The position numbers and the translations under genes were made by a program. From Kribbella caucasensis (GTDB lineage: Bacteria; Actinomycetota; Actinomycetes; Propionibacteriales; Kribbellaceae), in the NCBI RefSeq assembly GCF_004361855.1, contig NZ_SNWQ01000026.1:39918-103917 (forward strand): DNA of 64,000 bases, written 5' to 3'. Below the pieces are notes generated by a model, which saw only the letters and a program-made list of their open reading frames with translations, did not search any database and had not been told where the DNA came from. Shown piece after piece: positions 1 to 8,421 of this stretch (positions are counted from its first letter, which is position 1; each line of letters begins with the position of its first letter).

Positions 1-1
1 C

Positions 2-304
2 GTCGAGCAGGCGCACCGCCTCTGGGCCACCTCCGGCCTGCCCGGCGAACTCGCCCAGGTCCTCCCGTCACCGAGGCATTTCGAGCAGGCCTCCCAGCTC
101 GTCACCAAGGAGTCCACCGCGCGATCCGTCACCTGCGGTCCAAAAGCGGACACTCATCTCGACGCCTTCATGCCGTACGTCGACGCCGGGTTCGACGAGA
201 TCTACGTGGCCAACATGGGCCCGTATTCGGTCGACCTGCTGAACCTGTATCGCACCGAGATCCTCCCCGAGCTCCGGGCGCGGTCACTGATCGGCCGGCA
301 GTAG
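2..304 (+). CDS. F420-dependent LLM-class oxidoreductase, C-terminal end (partial)
   Basis: The window opens inside this gene; about 100 C-terminal residues are visible up to the TAG at 302-304. The segments LPGELAQVLPSPRHFEQ, VTCGPKADTHLDA and GFDEIYVANMGP match the end of the luciferase-like F420-dependent oxidoreductases of the glucose-6-phosphate-dehydrogenase-like branch. These cytosolic TIM-barrel enzymes use the deazaflavin F420 to oxidise or reduce small organic substrates. The substrate cannot be told from the C-terminus. Its last 21 bases overlap the convergent uracil-DNA glycosylase gene. Confidence 0.8.
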   Translation, partial: VEQAHRLWATSGLPGELAQVLPSPRHFEQASQLVTKESTARSVTCGPKADTHLDAFMPYVDAGFDEIYVANMGPYSVDLLNLYRTEILPELRARSLIGRQ

Positions 305-910
305 CGCGACGGCGGCCTTGAGATCGTCGACGAAGAGGGCGAAGTCGCGGCGGAACTCCTCCGACCGCACCACCGCCGACGGATGAACGGTCGCCATCGC
401 CGGCGTACCGTCCGGGAGTTCGACCGCCTCGCCACGGTGCTGGGTGACCTTGAAGCCGGTGCCGAGCAGAGCGCGCGCCGCGACCGATCCGAGTACGACG
501 ACGAGCGACGGCCTCACGATCGCCTGCTCTGCCCGCAACCAGGGGCTGCAGGCAACGATCTGCCCGACCGACGGGGTCTTGTGGATCCGGCGTTTCCCGC
601 GGGGTTCGAAGCGGAAGTGCTTGACCGCGTTCGTCAGGTAGACGTCGGCGCGATCGATCCCGGCCTCCACCAGCGCCTTGTCGAGCAGTCGCCCGGCCGG
701 CCCGACGAAGATCCGGCCCTGCTTGTCCTCGACGTCCCCCGGCTGCTCGCCGACGAGCATCATCCGCGCTCGCACCGGACCCTCGCCCGGCACCACTTGC
801 TCGGCGTACGACCACAAATCGCAGCCGCGGCATTCGGGGAGCGCGGCCTTGAGCGCGCGCATCCCGCCGCGGTCCGGGACCCAGCGTTGCGCGCCGGTGT
901 GCTCGTTCAT
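284..910 (-). CDS. udgX: UdgX-type uracil-DNA glycosylase
   Basis: A 208-residue family 4-like uracil-DNA glycosylase. The glycosylase motif is GEQPGD at residues 54-59, and a second substrate motif is HPSAV near residue 176. The mark of the UdgX subgroup is the loop KRRIH at 106-110; in the characterised mycobacterial enzyme the histidine of this loop bonds covalently to the abasic site, leaving a protein-DNA adduct. Cys27, Cys30 and Cys121 lie where family 4 enzymes bind an iron-sulfur cluster, with a histidine (His98) at the fourth position. I chose the ATG at 910 because a GAGGGA element precedes it; a longer frame to 961 lacks one. It stands alone, convergent with the oxidoreductase gene. 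Confidence 0.9.
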   Translation of the reverse strand: MNEHTGAQRWVPDRGGMRALKAALPECRGCDLWSYAEQVVPGEGPVRARMMLVGEQPGDVEDKQGRIFVGPAGRLLDKALVEAGIDRADVYLTNAVKHFRFEPRGKRRIHKTPSVGQIVACSPWLRAEQAIVRPSLVVVLGSVAARALLGTGFKVTQHRGEAVELPDGTPAMATVHPSAVVRSEEFRRDFALFVDDLKAAVALLPADQ

Positions 911-1021
911 GCACACCCTGTTCCCTCGGGGGTGACACCGGACACATCGGCCCGATTTCAAACAGCTGTAACAACCGAGGGGTTGAAATCAGGCAGCCAG
1001 GTTTGATGAGGTGGGGAGCAA

Positions 1022-1894
1022 GTGGTTCAGCCCCCCGCCACCGACCGCAGGCCGACACACGACGAGGTCTCTCCCGTGACGATCGCACCTGTCCTCGCTG
1101 CCGACTCGCGGCAGCACATCGCCGACACCACCCAGGAGCTGCTCGAACAAGCCGACGGCGTACCGGATCCGTGGCACCAGCAACTGCTCGACCAGGTGAT
1201 CATCCTGAACGCGCCGGTCGCCCGCTCGATCGCGTCCCGGTACCGCAGCAAGGGCGTCGACGCCGACGATCTCGAGCAGGTCGCGTACCTCGGCCTGGTC
1301 AAGGCCGCGAACGGCTACCGGCTGGACACCTCGACCGCGTTCCTCTCGTACGCCGTCCCGACCATCCGGGGCGAGCTGAAACGGTACTTCCGCGACTGCG
1401 CGTGGACCGTCCGGCCGCCGCGCCGGGTCCAGGAGATGCAGGGCAGTATCGCGGCCGCCGAGCCCGAACTGACCCAGCGGCTCGGTCGTCTGCCTAGTGA
1501 TGAGGAGACCGCCGAGGCGCTCGGCACCGAAGCAGTGGAGATCGCCGAGGCGACGTCGGTGCGCACCTGCTTCAACGCTCTGTCACTGGACGCTCCGGGC
1601 GCGGCCGAGGGTGGCACCACACTTGGAGAAACGGTCGCGGCGGCCGAGGACGGCTACGAACTGGTCGAGAACGTCCACACCCTCACTCCGGCGGTGTCCG
1701 AGCTGGGCGACCGGGATCGGCGGATCCTGGAGCTGAGGTTCTGCGACGGCCGCACCCAGGAGGAGATCGGCCGCGAGCTCGGTGTCAGTCAGATGCACGT
1801 GTCCCGCCTGCTCCGCGGCATCCTCGACCGCCTCCGCGCCGAACTCACCCGCCCGCCGGACCGGCCCGCCCGGCCTTCGACAGCGCGGAGCTGA
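1022..1894 (+). CDS. SigB/SigF-family RNA polymerase sigma factor
   Basis: A 290-residue sigma-70 protein of the group 3 (SigB/SigF/SigG) type. Region 2 covers about residues 75-130 (DADDLEQVAYLGLVKA, then FLSYAVPTIRGELKRYFRD), region 3 the middle (LTQRLGRLPSDEETAEALG) and region 4 the end (RILELRFCDGRTQEEIGRELGVSQMHVSRLLRGIL). Such factors direct general-stress, osmotic or developmental regulons in actinobacteria, usually under anti-sigma and anti-anti-sigma control, but no partner gene lies next to it. The GTG at 1022 follows the GA-rich element gaggtggggag. The tail overlaps the convergent membrane-protein gene by 50 bases. Confidence 0.92.
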   Translation: MVQPPATDRRPTHDEVSPVTIAPVLAADSRQHIADTTQELLEQADGVPDPWHQQLLDQVIILNAPVARSIASRYRSKGVDADDLEQVAYLGLVKAANGYRLDTSTAFLSYAVPTIRGELKRYFRDCAWTVRPPRRVQEMQGSIAAAEPELTQRLGRLPSDEETAEALGTEAVEIAEATSVRTCFNALSLDAPGAAEGGTTLGETVAAAEDGYELVENVHTLTPAVSELGDRDRRILELRFCDGRTQEEIGRELGVSQMHVSRLLRGILDRLRAELTRPPDRPARPSTARS

Positions 1895-2591
1895 CCTCCA
1901 GGACCACACACCCGAGCACGGCACTCACCGCGAACAACTCGCCACCGTCCTCCAACAGGTGCAGCAACTGCAGCCCGGAATCCCCGACCCCGGTGGCGAG
2001 CCCGTCCACGAGCATCCCGAACACCGCGAGCTCCAAGCTGACGACCAGCAACCGCCGGTACGCCGTACGGGTGCGCGCGGTTCCGCGGCGATAACCCCAT
2101 GCCAGCAGCGCCAGCAACACCAGCCCGACCGATCCGGCGAACACGAGCTCGCCCAGATCCTGCATCCGCAACCCGCCGAAAATCAGGTGTTTCGGCTGCT
2201 CCCCGACGGCGTGCACGAGAGCGGTCCCGGCCGACTCGTGCAGCGCGAGCAGGTCATCGGCCAGGAGATAGGCGAACAGCAACGCCCATGGCAGAAACGA
2301 CCGCCGGTTCCCGAACAGCCCGACCCACAACAGCAGCACGACCACCCAGAACAGCTGCACATACCCGAACGACTCCGCGATCCCGTGATCGCCCGAGATG
2401 TTGAACGCCTGCGACTTCAGCACCGGCACCCGGGTCGTGACCTGGACACTGCGGTGCGCCAGATGCAGCACGATCATCACCAGATCGGTACACACCAGCA
2501 GCCCGATCACCACCGCCGCCGGACCGACCCGCGCCGGCGCCAACCGCTCGGCCAGGCGCCCCGTTGACTCGGTGAAAGTGGATGCGACCAT
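1845..2591 (-). CDS. Multi-pass membrane protein, unknown function
   Basis: A 248-residue hydrophobic protein with about six predicted membrane segments (for example AAVVIGLLVCTDLVMIVLHL, LFWVVVLLLWVGLF and LVFAGSVGLVLLALLAWGY). The acidic stretch LLADDLLALHESAG lies between segments and may sit at a membrane face. I do not recognise the family. An ATG at 2591 with AGGA upstream is preferred to the GTG at 2612, which has no ribosome-binding site. Its 3' end overlaps the sigma-factor gene on the other strand. Confidence 0.7.
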   Translation of the reverse strand: MVASTFTESTGRLAERLAPARVGPAAVVIGLLVCTDLVMIVLHLAHRSVQVTTRVPVLKSQAFNISGDHGIAESFGYVQLFWVVVLLLWVGLFGNRRSFLPWALLFAYLLADDLLALHESAGTALVHAVGEQPKHLIFGGLRMQDLGELVFAGSVGLVLLALLAWGYRRGTARTRTAYRRLLVVSLELAVFGMLVDGLATGVGDSGLQLLHLLEDGGELFAVSAVLGCVVLEVSSALSKAGRAGPAGG

Positions 2592-2697
2592 AACGGCACA
2601 TCCTGCAGGCACAACCAGGCGAGTTACCAGCAGGATCCGATGAGAAAACCCTCATCCGAGCAGGCGCGCGTATCGCAGCCCCGTCGGGGTTTCCGCG

Positions 2698-3021
2698 TCA
2701 GCGGCCGACCGCTTTCTCCAGCTCGGCCTTGGTCATCTTCGAGCGGCCCTTGATGTTCTTCTGCTTGGCCTCGTTGTAGAGCTGGTCCTTGGTCCGGCCC
2801 TGGGATCCGCTGTGCGACCGCAGGCCGCCGCGCCGGCTCGAGGAGATGTCGTGCGTCGAGGAGCGGCTCTTCTGCTTCGCCTCGCCCGACCGCGCGCGCT
2901 CCTTGTTCACCGTCCGCGCCGCGATCTCCTCGGCGGTGTCCTCACTCCGGCCGCGCTTCTTCAGCCCGGCCTTGATGTGCTCGTACTGCCGTTCACGCTT
3001 CTTGCTCGACCCTGCGGGCAT
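2698..3021 (-). CDS. Small basic protein with Rho-terminator-N-like C-terminus
   Basis: A 107-residue, lysine- and arginine-rich protein. The N-terminal part (SKKRERQYEHIKAGLKKRGR, then TAEEIAARTVNKERARSG) is a short helical motif widespread in actinobacteria. The C-terminal 35 residues (TKDQLYNEAKQKNIKGRSKM, then TKAELEKAVGR) look like the SAP/Rho-N fold that binds nucleic acid. A role in nucleoid or RNA binding is an inference. An AGGAGCT element precedes the ATG. It lies just downstream of the topoisomerase IB gene on the same strand. Confidence 0.75.
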   Translation of the reverse strand: MPAGSSKKRERQYEHIKAGLKKRGRSEDTAEEIAARTVNKERARSGEAKQKSRSSTHDISSSRRGGLRSHSGSQGRTKDQLYNEAKQKNIKGRSKMTKAELEKAVGR

Positions 3022-3083
3022 GTTGAGCTCCTTTCACACACACTGCCGCCCCGGTACCCCATGCGCAGTCGGGCAATCGGCCC

Positions 3084-4097
3084 CTATCCGTCCACTTTCA
3101 GCAGCCGGGCGACCGAGCGCTCCAGGCGCTCCCGGACCTTCTCGCTGCCGAGGTCGTCCGAGCCGGTGCGGCTGATGGCCGGGGCGATCGTGCGGCCCTG
3201 CTCGAACTGCGTGATCACCCTCGGGTCGACGTATGAGCTCCGCGCGACCGAGGGCGTGTTGCCGAGGTGGTCGGAGACGTCGCCGAGCATCGTCCGCACC
3301 GAGGATTTCAGCGCCTTCTTGGTAGTCGGCGGGTCTTCCTTGGCCAGGGCAACCGCCGCGTGAACCGTGGCGTTCCAGGTCCGCAGGTCCTTGACCGTGT
3401 ACCCGTTGCCGACGAGTTCGTGGAACCGCTCGTTGATCAGGCCGGCGTCGATCTCGTGCCAGCCGCTGCGGTCGGTGTAGACCAGCAGCAGCGGGCTGTG
3501 GTGCCGGCTGCGTTTGAGCGCACCGACCGCAACCGCGAGCTTGTCGTCCTCAAGCTCGATCACCCGATCCACCCCGCCCTTCGCGGTGAAGTCGAACACC
3601 AGCTTGCCCCGCTTGATCCGTACGTCGTCGCGCAGCAGCGTGGCCGCTCCCCGACTGCCGTAGTCCTCGGCGTACTCCGAGTTGCCGGTGCGAAAGACCC
3701 CGTGGTCGAGCATTCGCAGCGCCACCGCGAGCACCCGGTCGGGGCCGAGACCCTTGCCGCAGAGGTCACGGTCCACTTGTGCCCGGAACGCGGGCAACCG
3801 GCGCGCGAGCCGCCGTACCCGGTCGTGCTTGTCCGCATCCTGCTCGGCTCGCCAGTCGTCGTGGTACAGGTACTGCCGCCGGCCGGCGTCGTCGGTACCG
3901 ACAGCCTGGATGTGACCGTTCGGATATGGGCAGATCCAGACGTCCTCCCAGGCCGGCGGGATCGCCAGCGTACGGATCCGGTCGAGCGTCTCCGGGTCGG
4001 TCACCCGCCCGCCGTCCGCGTCCAGGTAGCTGAACCCCTTGCCCCTCCGGCGCCGGGTCAGGCCGGGCCGATCGGGGTTGCTCCGTCGTAACCGCAC
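3084..4097 (-). CDS. DNA topoisomerase IB
   Basis: A 337-residue bacterial type IB topoisomerase, which relaxes supercoils by nicking one strand through a 3'-phosphotyrosine. The N-terminal domain has the family signature KGFSYLDADGGRVTD and IPPAWEDVWICPYPNGHIQA. The catalytic domain contains RTGNSEYAEDYGSRGAATLL, KGGVDR, KDLRTWNATV and the nucleophile Tyr289 in ARSSYVDPRV. Length is typical of the family. The GTG start is preceded by AGGGAGG. Apart from nearby DNA-maintenance genes, context adds little. Confidence 0.92.
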   Translation of the reverse strand: MRLRRSNPDRPGLTRRRRGKGFSYLDADGGRVTDPETLDRIRTLAIPPAWEDVWICPYPNGHIQAVGTDDAGRRQYLYHDDWRAEQDADKHDRVRRLARRLPAFRAQVDRDLCGKGLGPDRVLAVALRMLDHGVFRTGNSEYAEDYGSRGAATLLRDDVRIKRGKLVFDFTAKGGVDRVIELEDDKLAVAVGALKRSRHHSPLLLVYTDRSGWHEIDAGLINERFHELVGNGYTVKDLRTWNATVHAAVALAKEDPPTTKKALKSSVRTMLGDVSDHLGNTPSVARSSYVDPRVITQFEQGRTIAPAISRTGSDDLGSEKVRERLERSVARLLKVDG

Positions 4098-4133
4098 ACG
4101 GCCTCCCTTCTCCCGGCGGACCGGTACCCCGGG

Positions 4134-6308
4134 CTAGTCCTCCTCTCCGGACGGGGTGAACGTGGTGCGGAAGATGTCGCCGTTGCCCAGGTTTGTTTGG
4201 GTTGCGGTGTTGCCGGCGGTGAGACCGGAGACGTACGTCGCGCCGGCGCGGGTCGCGACGTACAGGTTGGCCTCTGCGAAGGCGTCGGCGCCGTCGTCCT
4301 CGGTCGTGCCGAACTGGCGGATCCAGGTGCGGGTGTGGTCGGCGGAGTACCTGGCCAGGACCGCGTCGAACTTGCCGAGGCTCGTCTGCAGCGGTCCGTC
4401 CGTGAAGGCTGCGACGACGAAATCGCCGGAGGAGTCTCGGGTGATCGCCGCGCCCTTGTCGTTGCCCGGCGTACCGAACTGGTCCTTCCAGGAGATGGTG
4501 CCTGAGTCGTTGAGCTGGGCGACGATGATGTCCTTGTCGCCGGCAAGAGTCCCGGCGAAGTCGCCCGCGGAGTAGCCGCTCAGGTAGGTGCCGCCGGAGC
4601 CGTCGGCGGCCAGCCCCCAGACCTCGTCGGCGGCCGGCGTACCGAGTTGGTTCAGCCAGGTTCGCGTCCCCGCCGCGTCGAAGCGTGCGACGAAGCCGTC
4701 GATACCGCCGGCGGGTTCGCCCAATGAGCCGGCCGTCATCCCGGCCAGGTAGACCGCGTCGCCGCTGGTCGTCAGGGCCATACCTTTCTCCTCGCCGGCG
4801 CTGCCGAACTGCCGGGTCCAGACCGGCTGGCCCGATGGGTCGAGCTTGATCAGGATGACGTCCTTGTCGCCCTGGTTCCCGCCGCCGCCAAGGTCGCCCT
4901 TGGTGTAGCCGCCGAGGTAGATCGATCCGGACTGATCCGTTGCGATCGCGTAGCCCCGGTCGGCCAGTCCCGATGCGCCGAGCTGGGTGGCCCAGCCGCG
5001 GTTGCCGTCGGCGTCGTACTGGACCGCGAAGACGTCGTCCGTGGTGTTGCCCGCATGGTTCCCGTCGAGGTTTCCGGTGGTGTAGCCGGTGACGATTGGT
5101 CGGCCTTGCGGGTCCAGCGCCACGCCGTACGGGCGATCCGTGCCGGACGTGCCGAGTTCGCGGGTCCAGAGGCGTGAACCGTCAGGCGCGTACTTCGTCA
5201 GGACCACGTCCTTGCCGCCCGCGTGGGGCTGACCGTCGACCGGACCCTCGGCGGCGATCGCCTGGTAGGTGTTGCCGTCCTGGTCGACCGCCAGGCCGCC
5301 GGCGCGGTCCTCGCCCGGCGTACCGGACAGGGCCGCCTTCATCGGCGTGGCCGGCGGCTTGCCGATGAACTGGAAGATGTACTTCGCGCCCTCGACGAAC
5401 TCCGGCTCCCAGATATCCCAGTCGTGGCCGCCGTCGACCACCCGGAACTCGCTGGTCAGGCCTGGCACCCGGACCGCCTGGTTGAAGACCACGTGCGCCT
5501 CGAAGTCGAGGTCGTGGGTGTAGTCCTTCGGTTCGGGGTTCTTGTACTCGTCGTCGCCGACCGCGATGAACAGGTGCGACTGCAGTCCCTTACTGGCGAA
5601 CTGCTTGAAGGCGGTCGGGTAGTTCAGCCGCCAGTAGACCGACTCGGAGAACAGGTCGTTGCCCTTGCCGTAGGCGCCGAACTCGCGCGTACTGGAGTCC
5701 GCCGGCGGCAGCGGGAAGTAGACGGCCGGGCTGAGCACGATCGACGCGCCGAACACCTCCGGGTGAACCATCGAGTAGCGCAGTGCACCGGCACCACCCA
5801 TCGAGTACCCCGCGATCGCACGGCCGCTCCGATCGGCGATCGTCCGGTACGCCGCGTCGACGTGCGGCACCAGATCGCGCAGGTACGCGGTCTCGACCGG
5901 ACGGCCCGGGTCCGCACCCTTGTACGCCGAGTCGACGTAATAGCTGGCCCGGTTGCTCCAGGGCGCGTCCGGCATGACCGCGATGGTCGGCGGGATCTCG
6001 CCGGTGGAGATGAGTTCGTCGAGGCGGCTCTTCACCTGCGTCCACGCGCTCATCGAGTCGCCCCGGCCGTGCAGCAGGTAGATCACCGGATAGCGGCTCG
6101 AGGAGGACTCGTATCCGGCGGGCAAATAGACGTTGTAGTCGATGTCCTCACCCAACGTGGCCGACCGCATGCTCGCCGTACCGATCGTCCCGGGTGCGAC
6201 CGCCTGGGACGTCGCGAGTGGTGCGGCTGGTTCGGCCGTGGGCAGCAGGAAGTTGACCACGAGCGCAGCCGCCGCGGTCAGGCCAAGGGCCGGAAGTCTC
6301 GTACGCAC
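4134..6308 (-). CDS. Secreted esterase fused to beta-propeller (SBBP-type) repeats
   Basis: A 724-residue exported protein. Residues 1-28 form a signal peptide. Residues about 40-315 are an esterase D/feruloyl-esterase-like alpha/beta hydrolase: VIYLLHGRGD, nucleophile Ser169 in GYSMGG, and the likely catalytic histidine in GGHDWDIW. From about residue 325 to the end there are seven or so repeats of 50-55 residues with DxxGNxYxxG, GxxxDVxLxKxDxxGxxxW and QxGTxxxD signatures, the pattern of SBBP beta-propeller repeats. Such a tail may bind carbohydrate or the cell surface (inference). The GTG start follows GGAGAG. A 28-bp palindrome 70 bases upstream suggests control by a LacI-family regulator. 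It could act on plant-wall esters. Confidence 0.82.
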   Translation of the reverse strand: MRTRLPALGLTAAAALVVNFLLPTAEPAAPLATSQAVAPGTIGTASMRSATLGEDIDYNVYLPAGYESSSSRYPVIYLLHGRGDSMSAWTQVKSRLDELISTGEIPPTIAVMPDAPWSNRASYYVDSAYKGADPGRPVETAYLRDLVPHVDAAYRTIADRSGRAIAGYSMGGAGALRYSMVHPEVFGASIVLSPAVYFPLPPADSSTREFGAYGKGNDLFSESVYWRLNYPTAFKQFASKGLQSHLFIAVGDDEYKNPEPKDYTHDLDFEAHVVFNQAVRVPGLTSEFRVVDGGHDWDIWEPEFVEGAKYIFQFIGKPPATPMKAALSGTPGEDRAGGLAVDQDGNTYQAIAAEGPVDGQPHAGGKDVVLTKYAPDGSRLWTRELGTSGTDRPYGVALDPQGRPIVTGYTTGNLDGNHAGNTTDDVFAVQYDADGNRGWATQLGASGLADRGYAIATDQSGSIYLGGYTKGDLGGGGNQGDKDVILIKLDPSGQPVWTRQFGSAGEEKGMALTTSGDAVYLAGMTAGSLGEPAGGIDGFVARFDAAGTRTWLNQLGTPAADEVWGLAADGSGGTYLSGYSAGDFAGTLAGDKDIIVAQLNDSGTISWKDQFGTPGNDKGAAITRDSSGDFVVAAFTDGPLQTSLGKFDAVLARYSADHTRTWIRQFGTTEDDGADAFAEANLYVATRAGATYVSGLTAGNTATQTNLGNGDIFRTTFTPSGEED

Positions 6309-6378
6309 GGCATCTCTCCAGTCTCAGTTCCGTCCCCACGCCACCGCCCCGGTCGGGCCCGCTGACGGATCAGGCTCT

Positions 6379-6406
6379 TTGTAATCGGTTACGTAAACGA
6401 TTACAA
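6379..6406. promoter_or_regulatory. LacI-family-type operator upstream of the secreted esterase
   Basis: Perfect 9-bp arms TTGTAATCG and CGATTACAA flank the 10-base centre GTTACGTAAA, which is itself nearly symmetric. The pattern with a central TTACGTAA is typical of LacI-family operators in actinobacteria. It lies about 70 bases before the GTG of the esterase gene. It differs from the sites at 19166-19313, so another regulator, not in this window, is likely. Confidence 0.6.
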
Positions 6407-6600
6407 GAGGTCGATAACCGAACTGGCGGGAATAGGCCGGCGAGTCCGGGGCACCAGGACAGGGTCAGATCCGGCACCACAGAGGAGGAAACCGCTACTC
6501 CCCACCGGCCTGTCCCGTCGGTGGGGAGCCGTCTGCCGGGCACGAATCGCTCCGGCCGAGCTGATGAACAGCATGCACACGGTCCTGTAGCGTCGTACGG

Positions 6601-7467
6601 GTGGACTTCGAGGAGGCGGCAGACGCGTTGTACGCCGCACCGGCCGCTGACTTCATTGCCGCTCGCAACGAGCTCGCGAAACAGCTGAAGGCCGACGGCG
6701 ACCAGCTCGGGTCGACCCGGCTGAAGGCGCTGCGCAAGCCGACCGTGGCGGCCTGGCTGGCGAACCTGGTCGCGCGGGAGCAGCCGGACGAGCTGGACGA
6801 CCTGGTTGCCCTCGGTGACGAGTTCCGCGAGGCGACGGCCGACCTGGACGGCGAGCGGCTGCGAGAGCTGACACCGAGGCGGCACAAGCTCATCGACCAG
6901 CTGGTCCAGGCCGCGGGCAAGCTGGCAGCGGATCAAGGGCAGAAGGTCAGCGCGGACGTCGGCCAGAAGCTGCGCGAGACCTTCGATGCCGGACTGGTCG
7001 ATCCGGCCGCAGGCGAGGCGGTTCGCGAGGGCCGGTTGAGCAGCGCGCTTCGTCACGTCGGCTTCGGAGTGGTCGACGAGAGCGGCGAGCCGTCTAACGT
7101 CACGCCGCTGACGGACGAGCGACGACAGCGGGCGGTGGATCGGCGGAAGGCGTCGAAGGCGGCGGAAGAGGAAGAATCGGCCGCCGCCCGGACCGCACGG
7201 GAGCGGGCCGAACGTAAAGAGGAAGAACGCGAGGCGGCCCGTCGCGCCGAGGCGAAGAAGCAGCTGGAGGACAAGGTCGCCGCCGCGGAACTCGCCGAGG
7301 CGGTGGTCGAGGACCTGGAGAACCAGCTCACCGAAGCGCAGGACACCCTGGAGGAGATCCGGGTGACGATCCGGCGCCTGACGGCCGAGCTGGACGACGC
7401 GAAGAAGACCGCCCGGGAAGCGCAGAAGCAGAGCCGCGAGGCCCGCAAACGCTACAACCGCCTCTGA
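6601..7467 (+). CDS. Coiled-coil protein next to Ku, unknown function
   Basis: A 288-residue protein. Residues 1-120 are a helical domain (FEEAADALYAAPAADFIAAR, then LRKPTVAAWLANLVAR). The C-terminal third (from about residue 175) is a long charged coiled coil rich in Glu, Lys, Arg and Ala. Proteins of this layout recur in actinobacteria but have no assigned function that I know. The GTG at 6601 fits the start of the conserved domain. It ends 34 bases before the Ku gene in the same direction, so it may be co-transcribed with it; a role in DNA-end repair is only suggested by that. Confidence 0.75.
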   Translation: MDFEEAADALYAAPAADFIAARNELAKQLKADGDQLGSTRLKALRKPTVAAWLANLVAREQPDELDDLVALGDEFREATADLDGERLRELTPRRHKLIDQLVQAAGKLAADQGQKVSADVGQKLRETFDAGLVDPAAGEAVREGRLSSALRHVGFGVVDESGEPSNVTPLTDERRQRAVDRRKASKAAEEEESAAARTARERAERKEEEREAARRAEAKKQLEDKVAAAELAEAVVEDLENQLTEAQDTLEEIRVTIRRLTAELDDAKKTAREAQKQSREARKRYNRL

Positions 7468-7501
7468 CCTGGGTACCAGGGGTCTGGAGAGGAGCTGACC
7501 A

Positions 7502-8407
7502 ATGGCGCGGTCGATCTGGAGCGGGTATGTCAACTTCGGGCTGGTCTCGGTCCCGGTCGGCCTGTACTCCGCGACCCAGGAGCACGAGATCGACTTCCAC
7601 CAGTTCCAGCGTGGGACGTCCGACCGGATCCGGTACAAGCGGGTCAACGAGCGCACCGGCCGTGAAGTCGACTACGGCAAGATCGTCAAAGGCCATGAGG
7701 TCGGCGACGGCGAGTACGTGATCGTCGAACCCGACGAGCTCGACGACATCGCGCCCGGCCGGTCCAGGTCGCTGCAGATCGACACGTTCGTCGACCTGGA
7801 CGAGATCGACCCGATCCACTTCCAGAAGAGCTACTACCTGGCCCCGTCGGATCAGGAGAACGCCTCGTCGTACGCGCTCTTCCGCGACGCGCTGGAGAAG
7901 ACGAACCGGGCCGGCATCGCGACGTTCGTGATGCGGGGCAAGGAGTACCTGGCCGCGATCCGCGCGTCGGGCAAGGTACTGGTCCTGGCGACGCTGTTCT
8001 TCGCCGACGAGATCCGCGATTCGACCAAGGAGATCGGCGACCTGCCGGTCAAGTCGAAGGCGGACAAGCAACTGAAGATGGCGGTCGACCTGATCGAGGC
8101 GATGAGCGGCGAGTGGCGCGCCGCGCAGTACAAGGACAGCTACACCGAGCGGGTGAAGAAGCTGGTCGAGTCCAAGCACAAGGGCAAGGACGTCGTCGTC
8201 ACCGAGGAGGAGCCCGAGGCGACCGCGACCACCGATCTCGTCTCCGCGCTGCGCGCCAGCGTCGATGCCGCCCGGGCCCGCCGCGCCGGTGGGACCAAGA
8301 AGTCCGCCGCCGCGAAGAAGTCGACGGCCAAGAAGGCCACGACAAAGAAGACCGCGGCGAAGAAGACCGCTGCTAGGAAGAAGACGGCCAAGAAGAAGGC
8401 CGCTTGA
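7502..8407 (+). CDS. ku: Non-homologous end-joining protein Ku
   Basis: A 301-residue bacterial Ku, the homodimeric ring that binds DNA double-strand ends and recruits LigD. The start SIWSGYVNFGLVSVPVGLYS, the segments HEIDFHQFQ and IRYKRVNERTGREVDYGKIV, and the later YYLAPSDQENASSYALFRDA are the family core. The last 40 residues are a lysine/alanine-rich tail (AKKSTAKKATTKKTAAKK), the type of extension that in other actinobacteria aids DNA binding and bridging. A strong GGAGAGGAG site precedes the ATG. No ligD gene is in the window. Confidence 0.96.
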   Translation: MARSIWSGYVNFGLVSVPVGLYSATQEHEIDFHQFQRGTSDRIRYKRVNERTGREVDYGKIVKGHEVGDGEYVIVEPDELDDIAPGRSRSLQIDTFVDLDEIDPIHFQKSYYLAPSDQENASSYALFRDALEKTNRAGIATFVMRGKEYLAAIRASGKVLVLATLFFADEIRDSTKEIGDLPVKSKADKQLKMAVDLIEAMSGEWRAAQYKDSYTERVKKLVESKHKGKDVVVTEEEPEATATTDLVSALRASVDAARARRAGGTKKSAAAKKSTAKKATTKKTAAKKTAARKKTAKKKAA

Positions 8408-8421
8408 GCAACTCGGTCGGT

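Noticed and set aside
6379..6406. Assigning the esterase operator to the LacI regulator at 18138-19148
   Set aside because: The half-sites differ (GTAATCG against GAAA-CG-TTTC), so a different regulator is more likely.
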